Origin: AB-629-J13 sp964518835
GTDB lineage: Bacteria; Fidelibacterota; Marinisomatia; Marinisomatales; AB-629-J13
DNA length: 12,029 nucleotides
NCBI GenBank assembly: GCA_964518835.1
Contig: CAZFKU010000047.1
Location: 1 to 12,029 of the forward strand
Direction: 5' to 3'
The notes under the pieces are model-generated. The model saw only the letters and a program-made list of their open reading frames with translations, did no database searches and had not been told where the DNA came from. Numbering within the stretch: position 1 is the stretch's first letter; each line of letters opens with the position of its first letter. The position numbers and the translations under genes were made by a program. Shown piece after piece: positions 1-6,609 of this stretch.

Positions 1-1535
1 CCGGACAATTTTACTCCTCTTTCACCAATGATCGTATCCATTCCCTTTGGTAGGGATTTAATAAACTCCATTGCGTTTGCGGCTTCGGCAGCAGACATTA
101 TGTCGCTTTCCTTTATTTCCGACTGTCCGTAAGAGATATTATTTTTTACCGTATCATTGAAGAGGATCACCTCCTGACTGACAATTCCCATCATCTGGCG
201 AAGATGTTCCAATTTAAAATTTCGAATATCTGTTTCATCAACATTCACTGATCCTGAAGTGGGGTCATAAAAACGGGGAATCAGGTCTGCGATGGTAGAT
301 TTTCCAGCTCCGCTTGAACCGACTAGTGCTACTACTGAACCTTTTGGAATGGTAAAAAATATCCGGTTTAATACAGGTAATGAGTCATCGCTGTAGGTGA
401 AGGTGACGTTTTTGAACTGAATTTCCCGGGAAAAAGTTTTGATATCCCTTGCATCTGGTTTGTCAATAATTTCCGGTTTTGAATCCAGAATGCGGAACAC
501 TCTCTCCGAAGCAGCCAGACTATTTTGTAGGGTAATATTTACGGCTCCTAAACTTTTTATGGGAGCCAGCATTGCAAACAATAACAGGATAAACCGAAGA
601 AAATCCTCAGATGTGAGTGAATCAGTCTGGATCACCTGAAGCCCACCATACCACAAAAGCAAAACACCGATGGACACTCCGATCATTTCATTGATTGGTG
701 TTGCCAAATTATCCAGTTTTGTTCTCCGCATCAGTAAACGGAAAAATCGCTTACTTTCTTTGGTAAACCTGCTGACTTCATGGCGGTGTGCGGCAAAGGC
801 TTTAATGACCCGCATGGAAAACAGAGTTTCTGTTAAATGCTCCATGATATGAGCAATCTTCTCCTGGATTCGTCTGGATTTTCGCCGAATACTTTTCCCT
901 ACATTTACATAAAGAACTGTTGCAAACGGAAGGGTAAGTATGGCGATGAATGCCAGCTTTACATTGATGACAAAAAGTAGAAAGCAAAACACCAAGATAT
1001 TTACCGGTTCCACAAGTATTTTCTGAAAAGTATTGGTAAATGCATCCTGCATTACAGCTACATCATTCATTAATATGGAAGTTAATTCCCCGGATTTCTT
1101 TTTATTAAAGAAACTCATGGAAAGAGTATGAATATGGCGGTACAAATCATTTCTAATCTGAACTATCAGTGAAAACTGGACAGTTGAGACCAATATATTT
1201 TTTACATACAGGAATAAGTTTTTGAATAAAAAAGCTCCAAAAATAAACAAACAAAGCTGTTTCAAAGATTCTAATTGTGTCTCTTTTAAAATGAGTTTGT
1301 TGCTAAAATACTTAATGGTGTCATTTAAATTTAATGATGTTGACTGCGCCCATTTTTTCTGTTCCGAAATGATAGAATCAAAATCAGTCAAAATATTGTT
1401 TATTAATGAGGCAGTTAGCCAAATGGATAAACTGTTCAGTAATACGAAAAATACAGCAGCAATGGAAGATCCAAGGATGTACGGCCAGTAATGAAACACC
1501 AGCTTTGCTAGTCTTCTGTAAATAGGAGTTTTCAT
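1..1535 (-). CDS. ABC exporter, MsbA-like fused permease/ATPase (3' end outside window)
   Basis: Half-transporter of the MsbA/ABCB type, expected to form a homodimer in the inner membrane and export a lipid or other hydrophobic substrate using ATP. The 511 visible residues begin at the ATG at 1535. The membrane domain covers about residues 10-330, with hydrophobic stretches near 18-45, 95-125, 175-210 and 285-325. A polar insertion of about 40 residues (52-92) sits between the first two helices. The nucleotide-binding domain starts near 372: Walker A GSSGAGKS at 406-413 and Q-loop glutamine at 454. The reading runs off the window inside the ABC signature (LSG), so Walker B and H-loop lie outside. 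A full protein of about 600 residues is expected. No Shine-Dalgarno is visible before the ATG. The GNAT gene lies 78 nt upstream on the same strand. There are no lipid A genes nearby, so the substrate cannot be assigned; a multidrug-type exporter is equally possible. Confidence 0.93.
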   Translation of the reverse strand, partial: MKTPIYRRLAKLVFHYWPYILGSSIAAVFFVLLNSLSIWLTASLINNILTDFDSIISEQKKWAQSTSLNLNDTIKYFSNKLILKETQLESLKQLCLFIFGAFLFKNLFLYVKNILVSTVQFSLIVQIRNDLYRHIHTLSMSFFNKKKSGELTSILMNDVAVMQDAFTNTFQKILVEPVNILVFCFLLFVINVKLAFIAILTLPFATVLYVNVGKSIRRKSRRIQEKIAHIMEHLTETLFSMRVIKAFAAHRHEVSRFTKESKRFFRLLMRRTKLDNLATPINEMIGVSIGVLLLWYGGLQVIQTDSLTSEDFLRFILLLFAMLAPIKSLGAVNITLQNSLAASERVFRILDSKPEIIDKPDARDIKTFSREIQFKNVTFTYSDDSLPVLNRIFFTIPKGSVVALVGSSGAGKSTIADLIPRFYDPTSGSVNVDETDIRNFKLEHLRQMMGIVSQEVILFNDTVKNNISYGQSEIKESDIMSAAEAANAMEFIKSLPKGMDTIIGERGVKLS

Positions 1536-1582
1536 AAAATTAAATGAGAATTTCGGAGTTGAAATAGATGTTAATTTACATG

Positions 1583-1594
1583 CATGAATTCATG
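1583..1594. repeat. 12-bp perfect palindrome upstream of ABC exporter
   Basis: CATGAATTCATG is its own reverse complement and lies about 48 nt upstream of the exporter ATG, between the GNAT stop and the exporter start. A run of A follows on the plus strand (T-run before it on the transcribed strand), so it is not a conventional terminator for the GNAT gene. It could be an operator half-site pair or chance in AT-rich DNA; only the sequence symmetry is seen. Confidence 0.35.
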
Positions 1595-1613
1595 AAAAAA
1601 AGATGTAATCCAC

Positions 1614-2033
1614 CTAATTCAATTCCATGAACCAGTGAGGAATCCCCGCTTCAAAAAATCTGCTTCCTTTCTTTTTAAATCCAAAGCGCTCATAAAACTT
1701 GACCACATGCTCCTGGGCATGTAAGTATATGTTTTCACTGTTCATTAATTCTTTTAAAATAAAATGTACCAAATATTTTCCTACACCACAGGATCGAAAT
1801 TCACGAAGGACTGCAAACCGTTCCAATTTCATTCCTTTTTGTGTTGTCCTCCATCGTGCAGTCCCAACAGGTTTTTTATCAATTAATGCTAAAACATGAT
1901 TCGATGATTTCTCGAATTCGTCCCATTCAATATTTTCAGGGACTTTTTGTTCCTCTACAAAAACCTTTTTACGTATGGTAAACGCAATTTTTAAATCATT
2001 TTCAGATATTATATTTTTGACATTAATTTTCAA
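1614..2033 (-). CDS. GNAT family N-acetyltransferase, YjcF-like
   Basis: Small cytoplasmic acyl-CoA-dependent N-acyltransferase of 139 residues, a single GNAT domain. The N-terminal RKKVFVEEQKVP (21-32) followed by an acidic D-E pair (38-39) is the pattern I know from Bacillus YjcF. The acetyl-CoA-binding motif A appears as R-x-x-G-x-G at 80-85 (FRSCGVGKYL). The C-terminal part has HAQEHVVKFYERFGF (105-119) and the family ending E-x-G-I-P-H (128-133). The proposed start is TTG at 2033: no in-frame ATG precedes the conserved core and no Shine-Dalgarno is seen, so the exact start is uncertain. The acceptor substrate is unknown. It may share a transcript with the downstream ABC exporter (78-nt gap). 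Confidence 0.85.
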   Translation of the reverse strand: MKINVKNIISENDLKIAFTIRKKVFVEEQKVPENIEWDEFEKSSNHVLALIDKKPVGTARWRTTQKGMKLERFAVLREFRSCGVGKYLVHFILKELMNSENIYLHAQEHVVKFYERFGFKKKGSRFFEAGIPHWFMELN

Positions 2034-2107
2034 TTGTGTGTGGTTAATTCTATTAATACTCTTTTCGGAAAACTGTTTTTTTTATTTAACCTCTAAACAT
2101 AAGGATT

Positions 2108-2488
2108 ATGAAAAGTAAAAACAAACATGTAATTGTTGTAGGTGATCGGGTGCTTATCCGGCCGGATACCGGTGAAAAAAAATCCGCAGCGGGGTTGTAT
2201 CTACCGCCAAGTGTGATAGAAAAACAAGATGTCCGGGGAGGAATTGTAGTGGAGGTTGGTCCGGGAATTCCAATGGGAAATCCTGAGGATGGACTTTCTG
2301 AACCGTGGCAAAATTTGGATAACAAAGGCACAAAATATATTCCATCCCAAGCAGAAATTGGAGATTATGCATTGTATTTGAATAAGGCATCCATAGAAAT
2401 TAATGTTGAAAATGTTGAATATCTAATCGTCCCCCAGTCAGCAATCCTGATTTTGATACGTGACGATTTCGGTGACATGACTGATTAA
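2108..2488 (+). CDS. GroES-like (Cpn10 family) protein with an insertion
   Basis: A divergent member of the Cpn10/GroES chaperonin-cofactor family, 126 residues against about 95 for ordinary GroES. The N-terminal strand GDRVLIRPD (12-20), a mobile-loop-like region GEKKSAAGLYLPPS (22-35) and VRGGIVVEVGPG (42-53) match the family well. Residues 54-82 form an insertion rich in G, P, N and D that normal GroES lacks, then the C-terminal GDYALYLNKASIEI...EYLIVPQSAIL (85-114) resumes the fold, followed by an acidic tail. There is no groEL beside it, so it is probably a second, stand-alone GroES-like protein of the type found in Bacteroidota-related genomes; whether it still caps a chaperonin is unknown. 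An AAGGA lies only 2 nt before the ATG, too close to be a convincing ribosome site. hemW follows 49 nt downstream. Confidence 0.85.
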   Translation: MKSKNKHVIVVGDRVLIRPDTGEKKSAAGLYLPPSVIEKQDVRGGIVVEVGPGIPMGNPEDGLSEPWQNLDNKGTKYIPSQAEIGDYALYLNKASIEINVENVEYLIVPQSAILILIRDDFGDMTD

Positions 2489-2537
2489 ATTCTATTTCCA
2501 TTTTTTACAATAATCAATTTTAGATTTTTAATTTTTT

Positions 2538-3677
2538 ATGAATGATAAACAAACAGCAGGAATTTATATTCACATCCCATTTTGCAAAACCAAATGCATG
2601 TACTGCGACTTTTACTCCATTACTGAAAGGGAAAAGGATGCAGATGATTTTGTGACAGCGCTTTGTGCAGAAATTTCCCGTTTCCCATTTGTAGATTATT
2701 CCTTTACATTCGACACTCTGTTTATTGGCGGAGGTACACCCTCACTGCTGAACAGCAACCAGCTTGAAACCATTTTAACAGCTTTGTCAAACCAAATCCC
2801 TCTTTACTATTTGATCGAAAAAACCATAGAGATTAATCCAGGAGAAGCACCTTTGGAAAAATTAACCGATTTCCATTCGCTGGGAATGAACCGAATTTCC
2901 ATGGGAGTTCAATCTCTGGAACCTGAATTACTAAAATTCCTGACTCGATCTCATTCAGTGAAACAGGTTTTCAAGACATTTGACAACATACGATCAGCAG
3001 GATTTGAAAATGTAAACTGCGATTTAATTTACGGAATTCCCGGACAAACACCGGATATTTGGAAAAGGGATATGAACCAAATCATTAAGCTAAATCCCGA
3101 ACATATTTCCGCTTATTCTTTAACGGTTGAAAAGGGAACTGGTCTTTTTCAAATGGTAAAATCAAAAAAAATAAACATGCCAAAAAATGATGAATCTGCA
3201 GAATGGTTTTCCTGCACACAAGAACACCTGAGTCATTCCGGTTTTATTCCTTATGAAATTTCAAATTTCTCAAAACCGGGAAAGGAATGCCGGCATAATC
3301 TCCATTACTGGAACATTGAACCCTACATTGGATTTGGTCCGTCTGCCCACAGTTTTGACGGTGAAAAGAGATGGAATAATGTTCGGTCATTAGATCAATA
3401 CATGGAAAAAATAAATATTGGGTTTTCTCCAATTTCAATATCTGAGTCATTGACACCCATTCAAAAAATGAATGAAAAAATCGGATTTGGTCTTCGATTA
3501 AATGATGGGATTGATTTAATAAAATTTCCTGAAAAATTCAGGGAACAGTTAATAAACAATGTAAAACAAAATAAAAAAAAATGGAATGGGTACATCAATC
3601 AAAATAATAGCAGGGTCAGATTGAAAAAAGACGGTTTTGCATTTGCCGATGCTATCGCTGTGGATTTAATGTTTTAA
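2538..3677 (+). CDS. hemW: Radical SAM heme chaperone HemW
   Basis: HemW-type radical SAM protein, 379 residues, close to the family's usual length of about 380. It binds a [4Fe-4S] cluster and SAM and is thought to deliver heme to client proteins; it was formerly annotated as oxygen-independent coproporphyrinogen III oxidase. The cluster motif C-x3-C-x2-C is at residues 16, 20 and 23 (PFCKTKCMYCDF). The residue two after the last cysteine is Phe25 where true HemN has a fourth cysteine, which separates HemW from HemN. Other marks are FIGGGTPSLL (62-71), GVQSLEPELL (123-132), DLIYGIPGQT (162-171) and HNLHYW (253-258), the last typical of the HemW C-terminal heme-binding region. No clear Shine-Dalgarno precedes the ATG. 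The stop overlaps that of the convergent AMP nucleosidase gene (shared TTAA, 3674-3677). Confidence 0.95.
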   Translation: MNDKQTAGIYIHIPFCKTKCMYCDFYSITEREKDADDFVTALCAEISRFPFVDYSFTFDTLFIGGGTPSLLNSNQLETILTALSNQIPLYYLIEKTIEINPGEAPLEKLTDFHSLGMNRISMGVQSLEPELLKFLTRSHSVKQVFKTFDNIRSAGFENVNCDLIYGIPGQTPDIWKRDMNQIIKLNPEHISAYSLTVEKGTGLFQMVKSKKINMPKNDESAEWFSCTQEHLSHSGFIPYEISNFSKPGKECRHNLHYWNIEPYIGFGPSAHSFDGEKRWNNVRSLDQYMEKINIGFSPISISESLTPIQKMNEKIGFGLRLNDGIDLIKFPEKFREQLINNVKQNKKKWNGYINQNNSRVRLKKDGFAFADAIAVDLMF

Positions 3678-4447
3678 TACGTAAAATGTTTAATGGTTTC
3701 CCCTTCCCTCCCTATCCGTGTCATGGCTTCGATTCCCAAATTAATATGAAGGTCAACGTATTTTAGTGTAATCTCCCGGTCGGACTCTTCCGTTTTCACA
3801 CCTTCTGGAATCATAGGAGTGTCAGACACGAGCAAAAGAGCGCCTCTGTTTATCCCATTGGCAAATCCGGTAATGAAAAGGGTTGCTGTTTCCATATCAA
3901 TTCCCAATACCCTGATTTTTCTTAAATAATTTTTAAATTCATCATCATGTTCCCACACCCGGCGATTGGTGGTGTACACAACTCCGGTTCGATACTCAAT
4001 TTTTTGTTCTACCAAAATCTGGGACATGTATTTATGTAATTTGAACGAAGGCATAGCAGGGACTTCCTTGGGAAAATAATCATCGCTGGTTCCTTCTCCA
4101 CGTATGGCAGCAATAGGCAGAATAAAATGTCCCAGTTCCGTAGTCTTTTTCAAACCACCGCACTTTCCCAGAAAAAGGACACCTTCAGGTTTAACACAGG
4201 ATAATAAATCCATAATAGTAGCAGCATTTGAACTACCTATGCCAAAATTTATTATACTCACTCCTTCTGAGTTTGTCACAGAAGTCATAGGCCCGCCTAA
4301 GCCATTAATCGGTACTTTGAACTTTTCAGAAAATTTTTCAATATAATTTTGAAAGTTTGTCAATAGTATCCATTGTCCAAAGGAATCAGGATCCGTTCCC
4401 GTATATCTCCTCAGCCAATTTCGTGTAATTTTATCTTTTACGATCAT
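3674..4447 (-). CDS. amn: AMP nucleosidase (Bacteroides-type short form)
   Basis: Cytoplasmic enzyme hydrolysing AMP to adenine and ribose 5-phosphate, in the purine nucleoside phosphorylase / nucleosidase fold (PNP_UDP). From the preferred start it has 257 residues, matching the short Bacteroides form and not the roughly 480-residue E. coli Amn. Recognisable segments are RRYTGTDPDSFGQWILLTNF (13-32), LGKCGGLKK (93-101), AAIRGEGTS (113-121), YTTNRRVWEHD (158-168), the ribose-binding D-M-E-T-A-T (184-189, E186) and LLLVSDTPMIPEGVKTEES (204-222). A longer reading frame opens at 4474, but the ATG at 4447 begins right at the conserved start and overlaps the exonuclease stop as ATGA, so translation is probably coupled. 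The role is adenylate balance and purine salvage; the link to the upstream DNA-repair gene looks like simple co-transcription. Confidence 0.92.
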   Translation of the reverse strand: MIVKDKITRNWLRRYTGTDPDSFGQWILLTNFQNYIEKFSEKFKVPINGLGGPMTSVTNSEGVSIINFGIGSSNAATIMDLLSCVKPEGVLFLGKCGGLKKTTELGHFILPIAAIRGEGTSDDYFPKEVPAMPSFKLHKYMSQILVEQKIEYRTGVVYTTNRRVWEHDDEFKNYLRKIRVLGIDMETATLFITGFANGINRGALLLVSDTPMIPEGVKTEESDREITLKYVDLHINLGIEAMTRIGREGETIKHFTY

Positions 4448-5208
4448 AATTCCAATTCCAGCGAAACGGGACAATGATCCGATCCCAAAACATCATCATG
4501 AATATCCGCATCAATAACGTGTCGAGTAAATCCTTTATTCACAAAAAAATAATCAATTCGCCAACCCACATTTCTGTCCCGGGCTCCAAATCGATAGGTC
4601 CACCAGGAATACCTTGCCGGTTCCGAATGAAATAACCGAAACGTATCCACCCATCCGTTTTCCACGTAGATATCCAGCTTTTCCCTTTCGATGGGCATAA
4701 AACCGGAATTGTTGATGTTGTCCTTTGGTCGTGCAAGATCAATGGGATGGTGTGCTGTATTCCAATCACCTGTAACTACTACATTAATTCCTGACTCAAC
4801 TTGCTCATTTATTATAGGAAGCAATGCATCATAAAAATCAAGTTTATACTGAAGTCTTTCATCATTTTTTTGACCATTGGGAAAATAGATATTGTAGAGC
4901 AGAAATGATTGATGTTCCGTGATCAAAACTCTGCCTTCATTGTCAAAACGGTCTATTCCCAGCCCTTCTTGAACGAAAAGTGGTTTGGCTTTGCAATATG
5001 TTGCTACTCCGCTGTACCCTTTTTTTTCTGCCGAATGAAAATAAGTAAAATAACCGTGTTCCTTTACCAATTTATCGGATAATTGGTCTTTATGAGCTTT
5101 GGTCTCTTGTACACATAGAATATCAGGATTAGTGTTATCCATCCAATCCAGAAATCCTTTTTTCTCCGCTGCTCTTATTCCGTTGACATTCCAAGAATAC
5201 AATTTCAT
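4444..5208 (-). CDS. xth: Exodeoxyribonuclease III (AP endonuclease, Xth family)
   Basis: Exonuclease III / AP endonuclease acting in base excision repair: it incises 5' to abasic sites and trims 3' blocks, with Mg2+. The 254 residues span the whole EEP-fold domain. Catalytic residues are all present by pattern: Asn7 (SWNVNGIRA), Glu35 (VQETK), Tyr108 (IYFPNG), Asp148 and Asn150 (GDWNTAH), Asp219 (WRIDYF), Asp244-His245 (GSDHCPV). The aromatic stretch SWWTYRFGARDRNVGWRIDY before Asp219 is typical. The ATG at 5208 has GGAG five nt upstream (minus strand, 5217-5214), a good ribosome site. It is the first gene of a two-gene unit with AMP nucleosidase, and its promoter must lie in the 142-nt divergent gap 5209-5350. 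Confidence 0.96.
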   Translation of the reverse strand: MKLYSWNVNGIRAAEKKGFLDWMDNTNPDILCVQETKAHKDQLSDKLVKEHGYFTYFHSAEKKGYSGVATYCKAKPLFVQEGLGIDRFDNEGRVLITEHQSFLLYNIYFPNGQKNDERLQYKLDFYDALLPIINEQVESGINVVVTGDWNTAHHPIDLARPKDNINNSGFMPIEREKLDIYVENGWVDTFRLFHSEPARYSWWTYRFGARDRNVGWRIDYFFVNKGFTRHVIDADIHDDVLGSDHCPVSLELEL

Positions 5209-5339
5209 TTAGACTCCGTAATTTTGCATGAATGAACTTCAATCAATTCAATAGTTTATTTTTCTTATGTAACATGGTATAAAATATACTGTTGATTAAG
5301 GGAAAAAGATTTAACTTTTGACATTACAAAATTCGATAT

Positions 5340-5353
5340 AGGAAATTATCTTG
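5340..5353 (+). promoter_or_regulatory. Ribosome binding site supporting a TTG start
   Basis: AGGA at 5340-5343 lies seven nt before the TTG at 5351-5353. There is no in-frame ATG before the first membrane helix, so this site is what decides the TTG start of the following gene. Confidence 0.6.
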
Positions 5354-5836
5354 AGTCAAAGAGTACGAAAACGGAAAAGAATAAAAACCAATAACAAATC
5401 CTTTTATGAGGAATATAATTTTGAAATTCTCGTTTTAGGATTGTTCGCCCTGGGCTTTTTCCTCCTGTGGGAAAAATGGAAAATTAAATCCATCGTCTGG
5501 CGATTAGTCACCAATACTGCCCGAACTTTTTTTACTTTCGTTCGGGATGTTGCTGTAAGTATCGGTAATGTTGTTTCTTCTGTAGAGACATCTGACATTA
5601 TAGGAATTGTCTTAATCCTGATAGCATTCATGTTGGTGTTGAATCGTGCAAGACTCAGAATTATTCTCCATCATCCAACATTATCCTCCTGCCCTAATTG
5701 TGAGGGAGATTTGCGGAGAACTCATCGAAAACTGAAACATAAAATAATGGAATCTTTTCTCTTTTGCAAAATCAAAAGATACAGATGCAGAAAATGCTCC
5801 TTTGATGGTTTGGCGATGATTCGAGGGGGGGGGTAA
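5351..5836 (+). CDS. Unrecognised two-TM protein with C-terminal zinc ribbon
   Basis: I do not recognise a named family. The 161 residues begin at TTG with a strongly basic N-terminus (RVRKRKRIK), then a hydrophobic helix at about 25-40, a charged and amphipathic linker, and a second helix at about 83-98. After a basic stretch comes a cysteine array: C-P-N-C at 114-117, an isolated Cys139, and C-R-K-C at 146-149. The two CxxC pairs, separated by about 28 residues rich in Lys/Arg, look like a zinc-ribbon knuckle pair facing the cytoplasm. The C-terminus is encoded by a run of nine G (5825-5833) giving Gly-Gly-Gly before TAA. It stands alone, divergent from the exonuclease gene. A membrane-tethered nucleic-acid or protein-binding ribbon is possible, but that is inference. 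Confidence 0.7.
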   Translation: MSQRVRKRKRIKTNNKSFYEEYNFEILVLGLFALGFFLLWEKWKIKSIVWRLVTNTARTFFTFVRDVAVSIGNVVSSVETSDIIGIVLILIAFMLVLNRARLRIILHHPTLSSCPNCEGDLRRTHRKLKHKIMESFLFCKIKRYRCRKCSFDGLAMIRGGG

Positions 5837-5870
5837 ATAGACGATCCTGAATAATGAACTGAAACCATTT

Positions 5871-5910
5871 GAATTTATCCTGAGTGAATTCTAAATTCGC
5901 CCCGTTTTTT
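5871..5910 (+). terminator. Possible weak terminator after the zinc-ribbon gene
   Basis: GAATTTA (5871-5877) and TAAATTC (5892-5898) can pair as a 7-bp stem with a 14-nt loop, followed after GCCCCG by six T (5905-5910). The stem is AT-rich and the T-run is displaced by six bases, so this is only a candidate. Confidence 0.3.
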
Positions 5911-5937
5911 ACTCTGATTAACAATTAATATGAATAA

Positions 5938-5968
5938 ATCGGATAGAAAAATGCTTTTCTATCCTGAT
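5938..5968. repeat. Strong 10-bp hairpin just before tRNA-Glu
   Basis: GGATAGAAAA (5941-5950) and TTTTCTATCC (5955-5964) are perfect inverted repeats around a 4-nt loop ATGC; ATC/GAT extends the stem by three pairs past one bulged T (5965). No T-run follows on either strand within a few bases. It may be a bidirectional transcription barrier, a processing signal in the tRNA leader, or an operator. A GATAAT (5966-5971) overlapping its right foot sits about 11 nt before the mature tRNA and could be a -10 box, but no matching -35 is seen. Confidence 0.55.
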
Positions 5969-5981
5969 AATTAAATTGTTT

Positions 5982-6056
5982 GGCCCGTTCGTCTAGTGGT
6001 TAGGACTCCAGGTTTTCATCCTGGCAACAGGAGTTCGATTCTCCTACGGGCTACCA
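5982..6056 (+). tRNA. tRNA-Glu (anticodon UUC)
   Basis: A full cloverleaf can be drawn. The acceptor GGCCCGT pairs with ACGGGCT (first pair G-U), followed by discriminator A and an encoded CCA. The D-arm carries AGTGGTTAGGAC. The anticodon stem is CCAGG (6008-6012) with CCTGG (6020-6024), enclosing the 7-nt loop TTTTCAT with anticodon TTC at 6015-6017. The T-arm is AGGAG-TTCGATT-CTCCT. It is a single tRNA gene between the zinc-ribbon gene and the DUF2231 gene; no other tRNA or rRNA is near. Confidence 0.97.
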
Positions 6057-6116
6057 AACTGTACTGAGCCACACTTGGGAAGCCATTTCTCACTCTATTT
6101 CCTGCTCAACACAAGG

Positions 6117-6145
6117 TTGTCTGCTTTGTTCGGAAATGATATTTT
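6117..6145 (+). promoter_or_regulatory. Candidate sigma-70-type promoter for the DUF2231 operon
   Basis: TTGTCT (6117-6122) and TATTTT (6140-6145) have the -35/-10 form with an exact 17-nt spacer. Transcription would begin near 6152, leaving only about ten bases before the ATG at 6162, which has no visible Shine-Dalgarno. If the host uses the Bacteroidetes sigma factor with its TAnnTTTG box, this match may be accidental. Confidence 0.35.
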
Positions 6146-6161
6146 ATCTTAAATTTATATC

Positions 6162-6599
6162 ATGAATTTACCCATCCATCCTGCAATCGTTCATTTCCCC
6201 ATTTCCCTTTTCATTTTCGCTTTTATCATGCAGGCACTCCATTTATGGAGACCGTATTGGATATGCAGGACAACGTCCATGTGGCTTTTGGGGTTTGGAG
6301 TTTTAACTGCATTCGGAGCCATGCTTTCCGGACAGCGTGAAGCGATTAAAAGTGGAGTGCAAAGTCACGAATTATTCGTCCTTGAAGCCATTCAAAATCA
6401 TGAATTGATCGCATCGATCACAACATGGAGTTCGCTGGTTATTTTTCTGCTCTGGTTATATTTATTTTTAAAATATATGGATGATACACGAATTGATAAA
6501 TTAGCTCTTGCCTTTTTGGGATTACTCAGCCTTTCTGTTATAGTTACCAGTTATCTTGGTGGAACTTTAGTTTATATTCATCATCTGGGAATGCGATAA
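6162..6599 (+). CDS. DUF2231-family integral membrane protein
   Basis: A 145-residue inner-membrane protein of the DUF2231 type, with about four helices (roughly 8-28, 38-56, 85-105, 112-137). The family signature HPAIVHFPI opens the protein (6-14), with two histidines that in such proteins could ligate a metal or heme. Further conserved polar sites within the helices are G-x-x-S-G (53-57), the H80-E81 pair and the C-terminal GGTLVYIHHLG (133-143). The biochemical role of the family is not established to my knowledge; histidine pairs at membrane faces suggest a redox or cofactor role, which is inference. It is the first gene of a run with the SDR gene (10-nt gap) and the selenoperoxidase. Confidence 0.85.
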   Translation: MNLPIHPAIVHFPISLFIFAFIMQALHLWRPYWICRTTSMWLLGFGVLTAFGAMLSGQREAIKSGVQSHELFVLEAIQNHELIASITTWSSLVIFLLWLYLFLKYMDDTRIDKLALAFLGLLSLSVIVTSYLGGTLVYIHHLGMR

Positions 6600-6609
6600 A
6601 CTAAAAACG

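Noticed and set aside
1222..1491. Plus-strand open frame of 89 codons near the exporter start
   Set aside because: It lies antisense to the exporter's membrane domain, which reads through clearly on the minus strand.
2538..3677. Oxygen-independent coproporphyrinogen III oxidase (HemN)
   Set aside because: The fourth cysteine of HemN is Phe25 here, and the length and HNxxYW motif fit HemW.
4448..4474. Upstream start for AMP nucleosidase at 4474
   Set aside because: It would overlap the exonuclease gene by 31 nt and add nine residues before the conserved start; the ATGA overlap at 4447 fits better.
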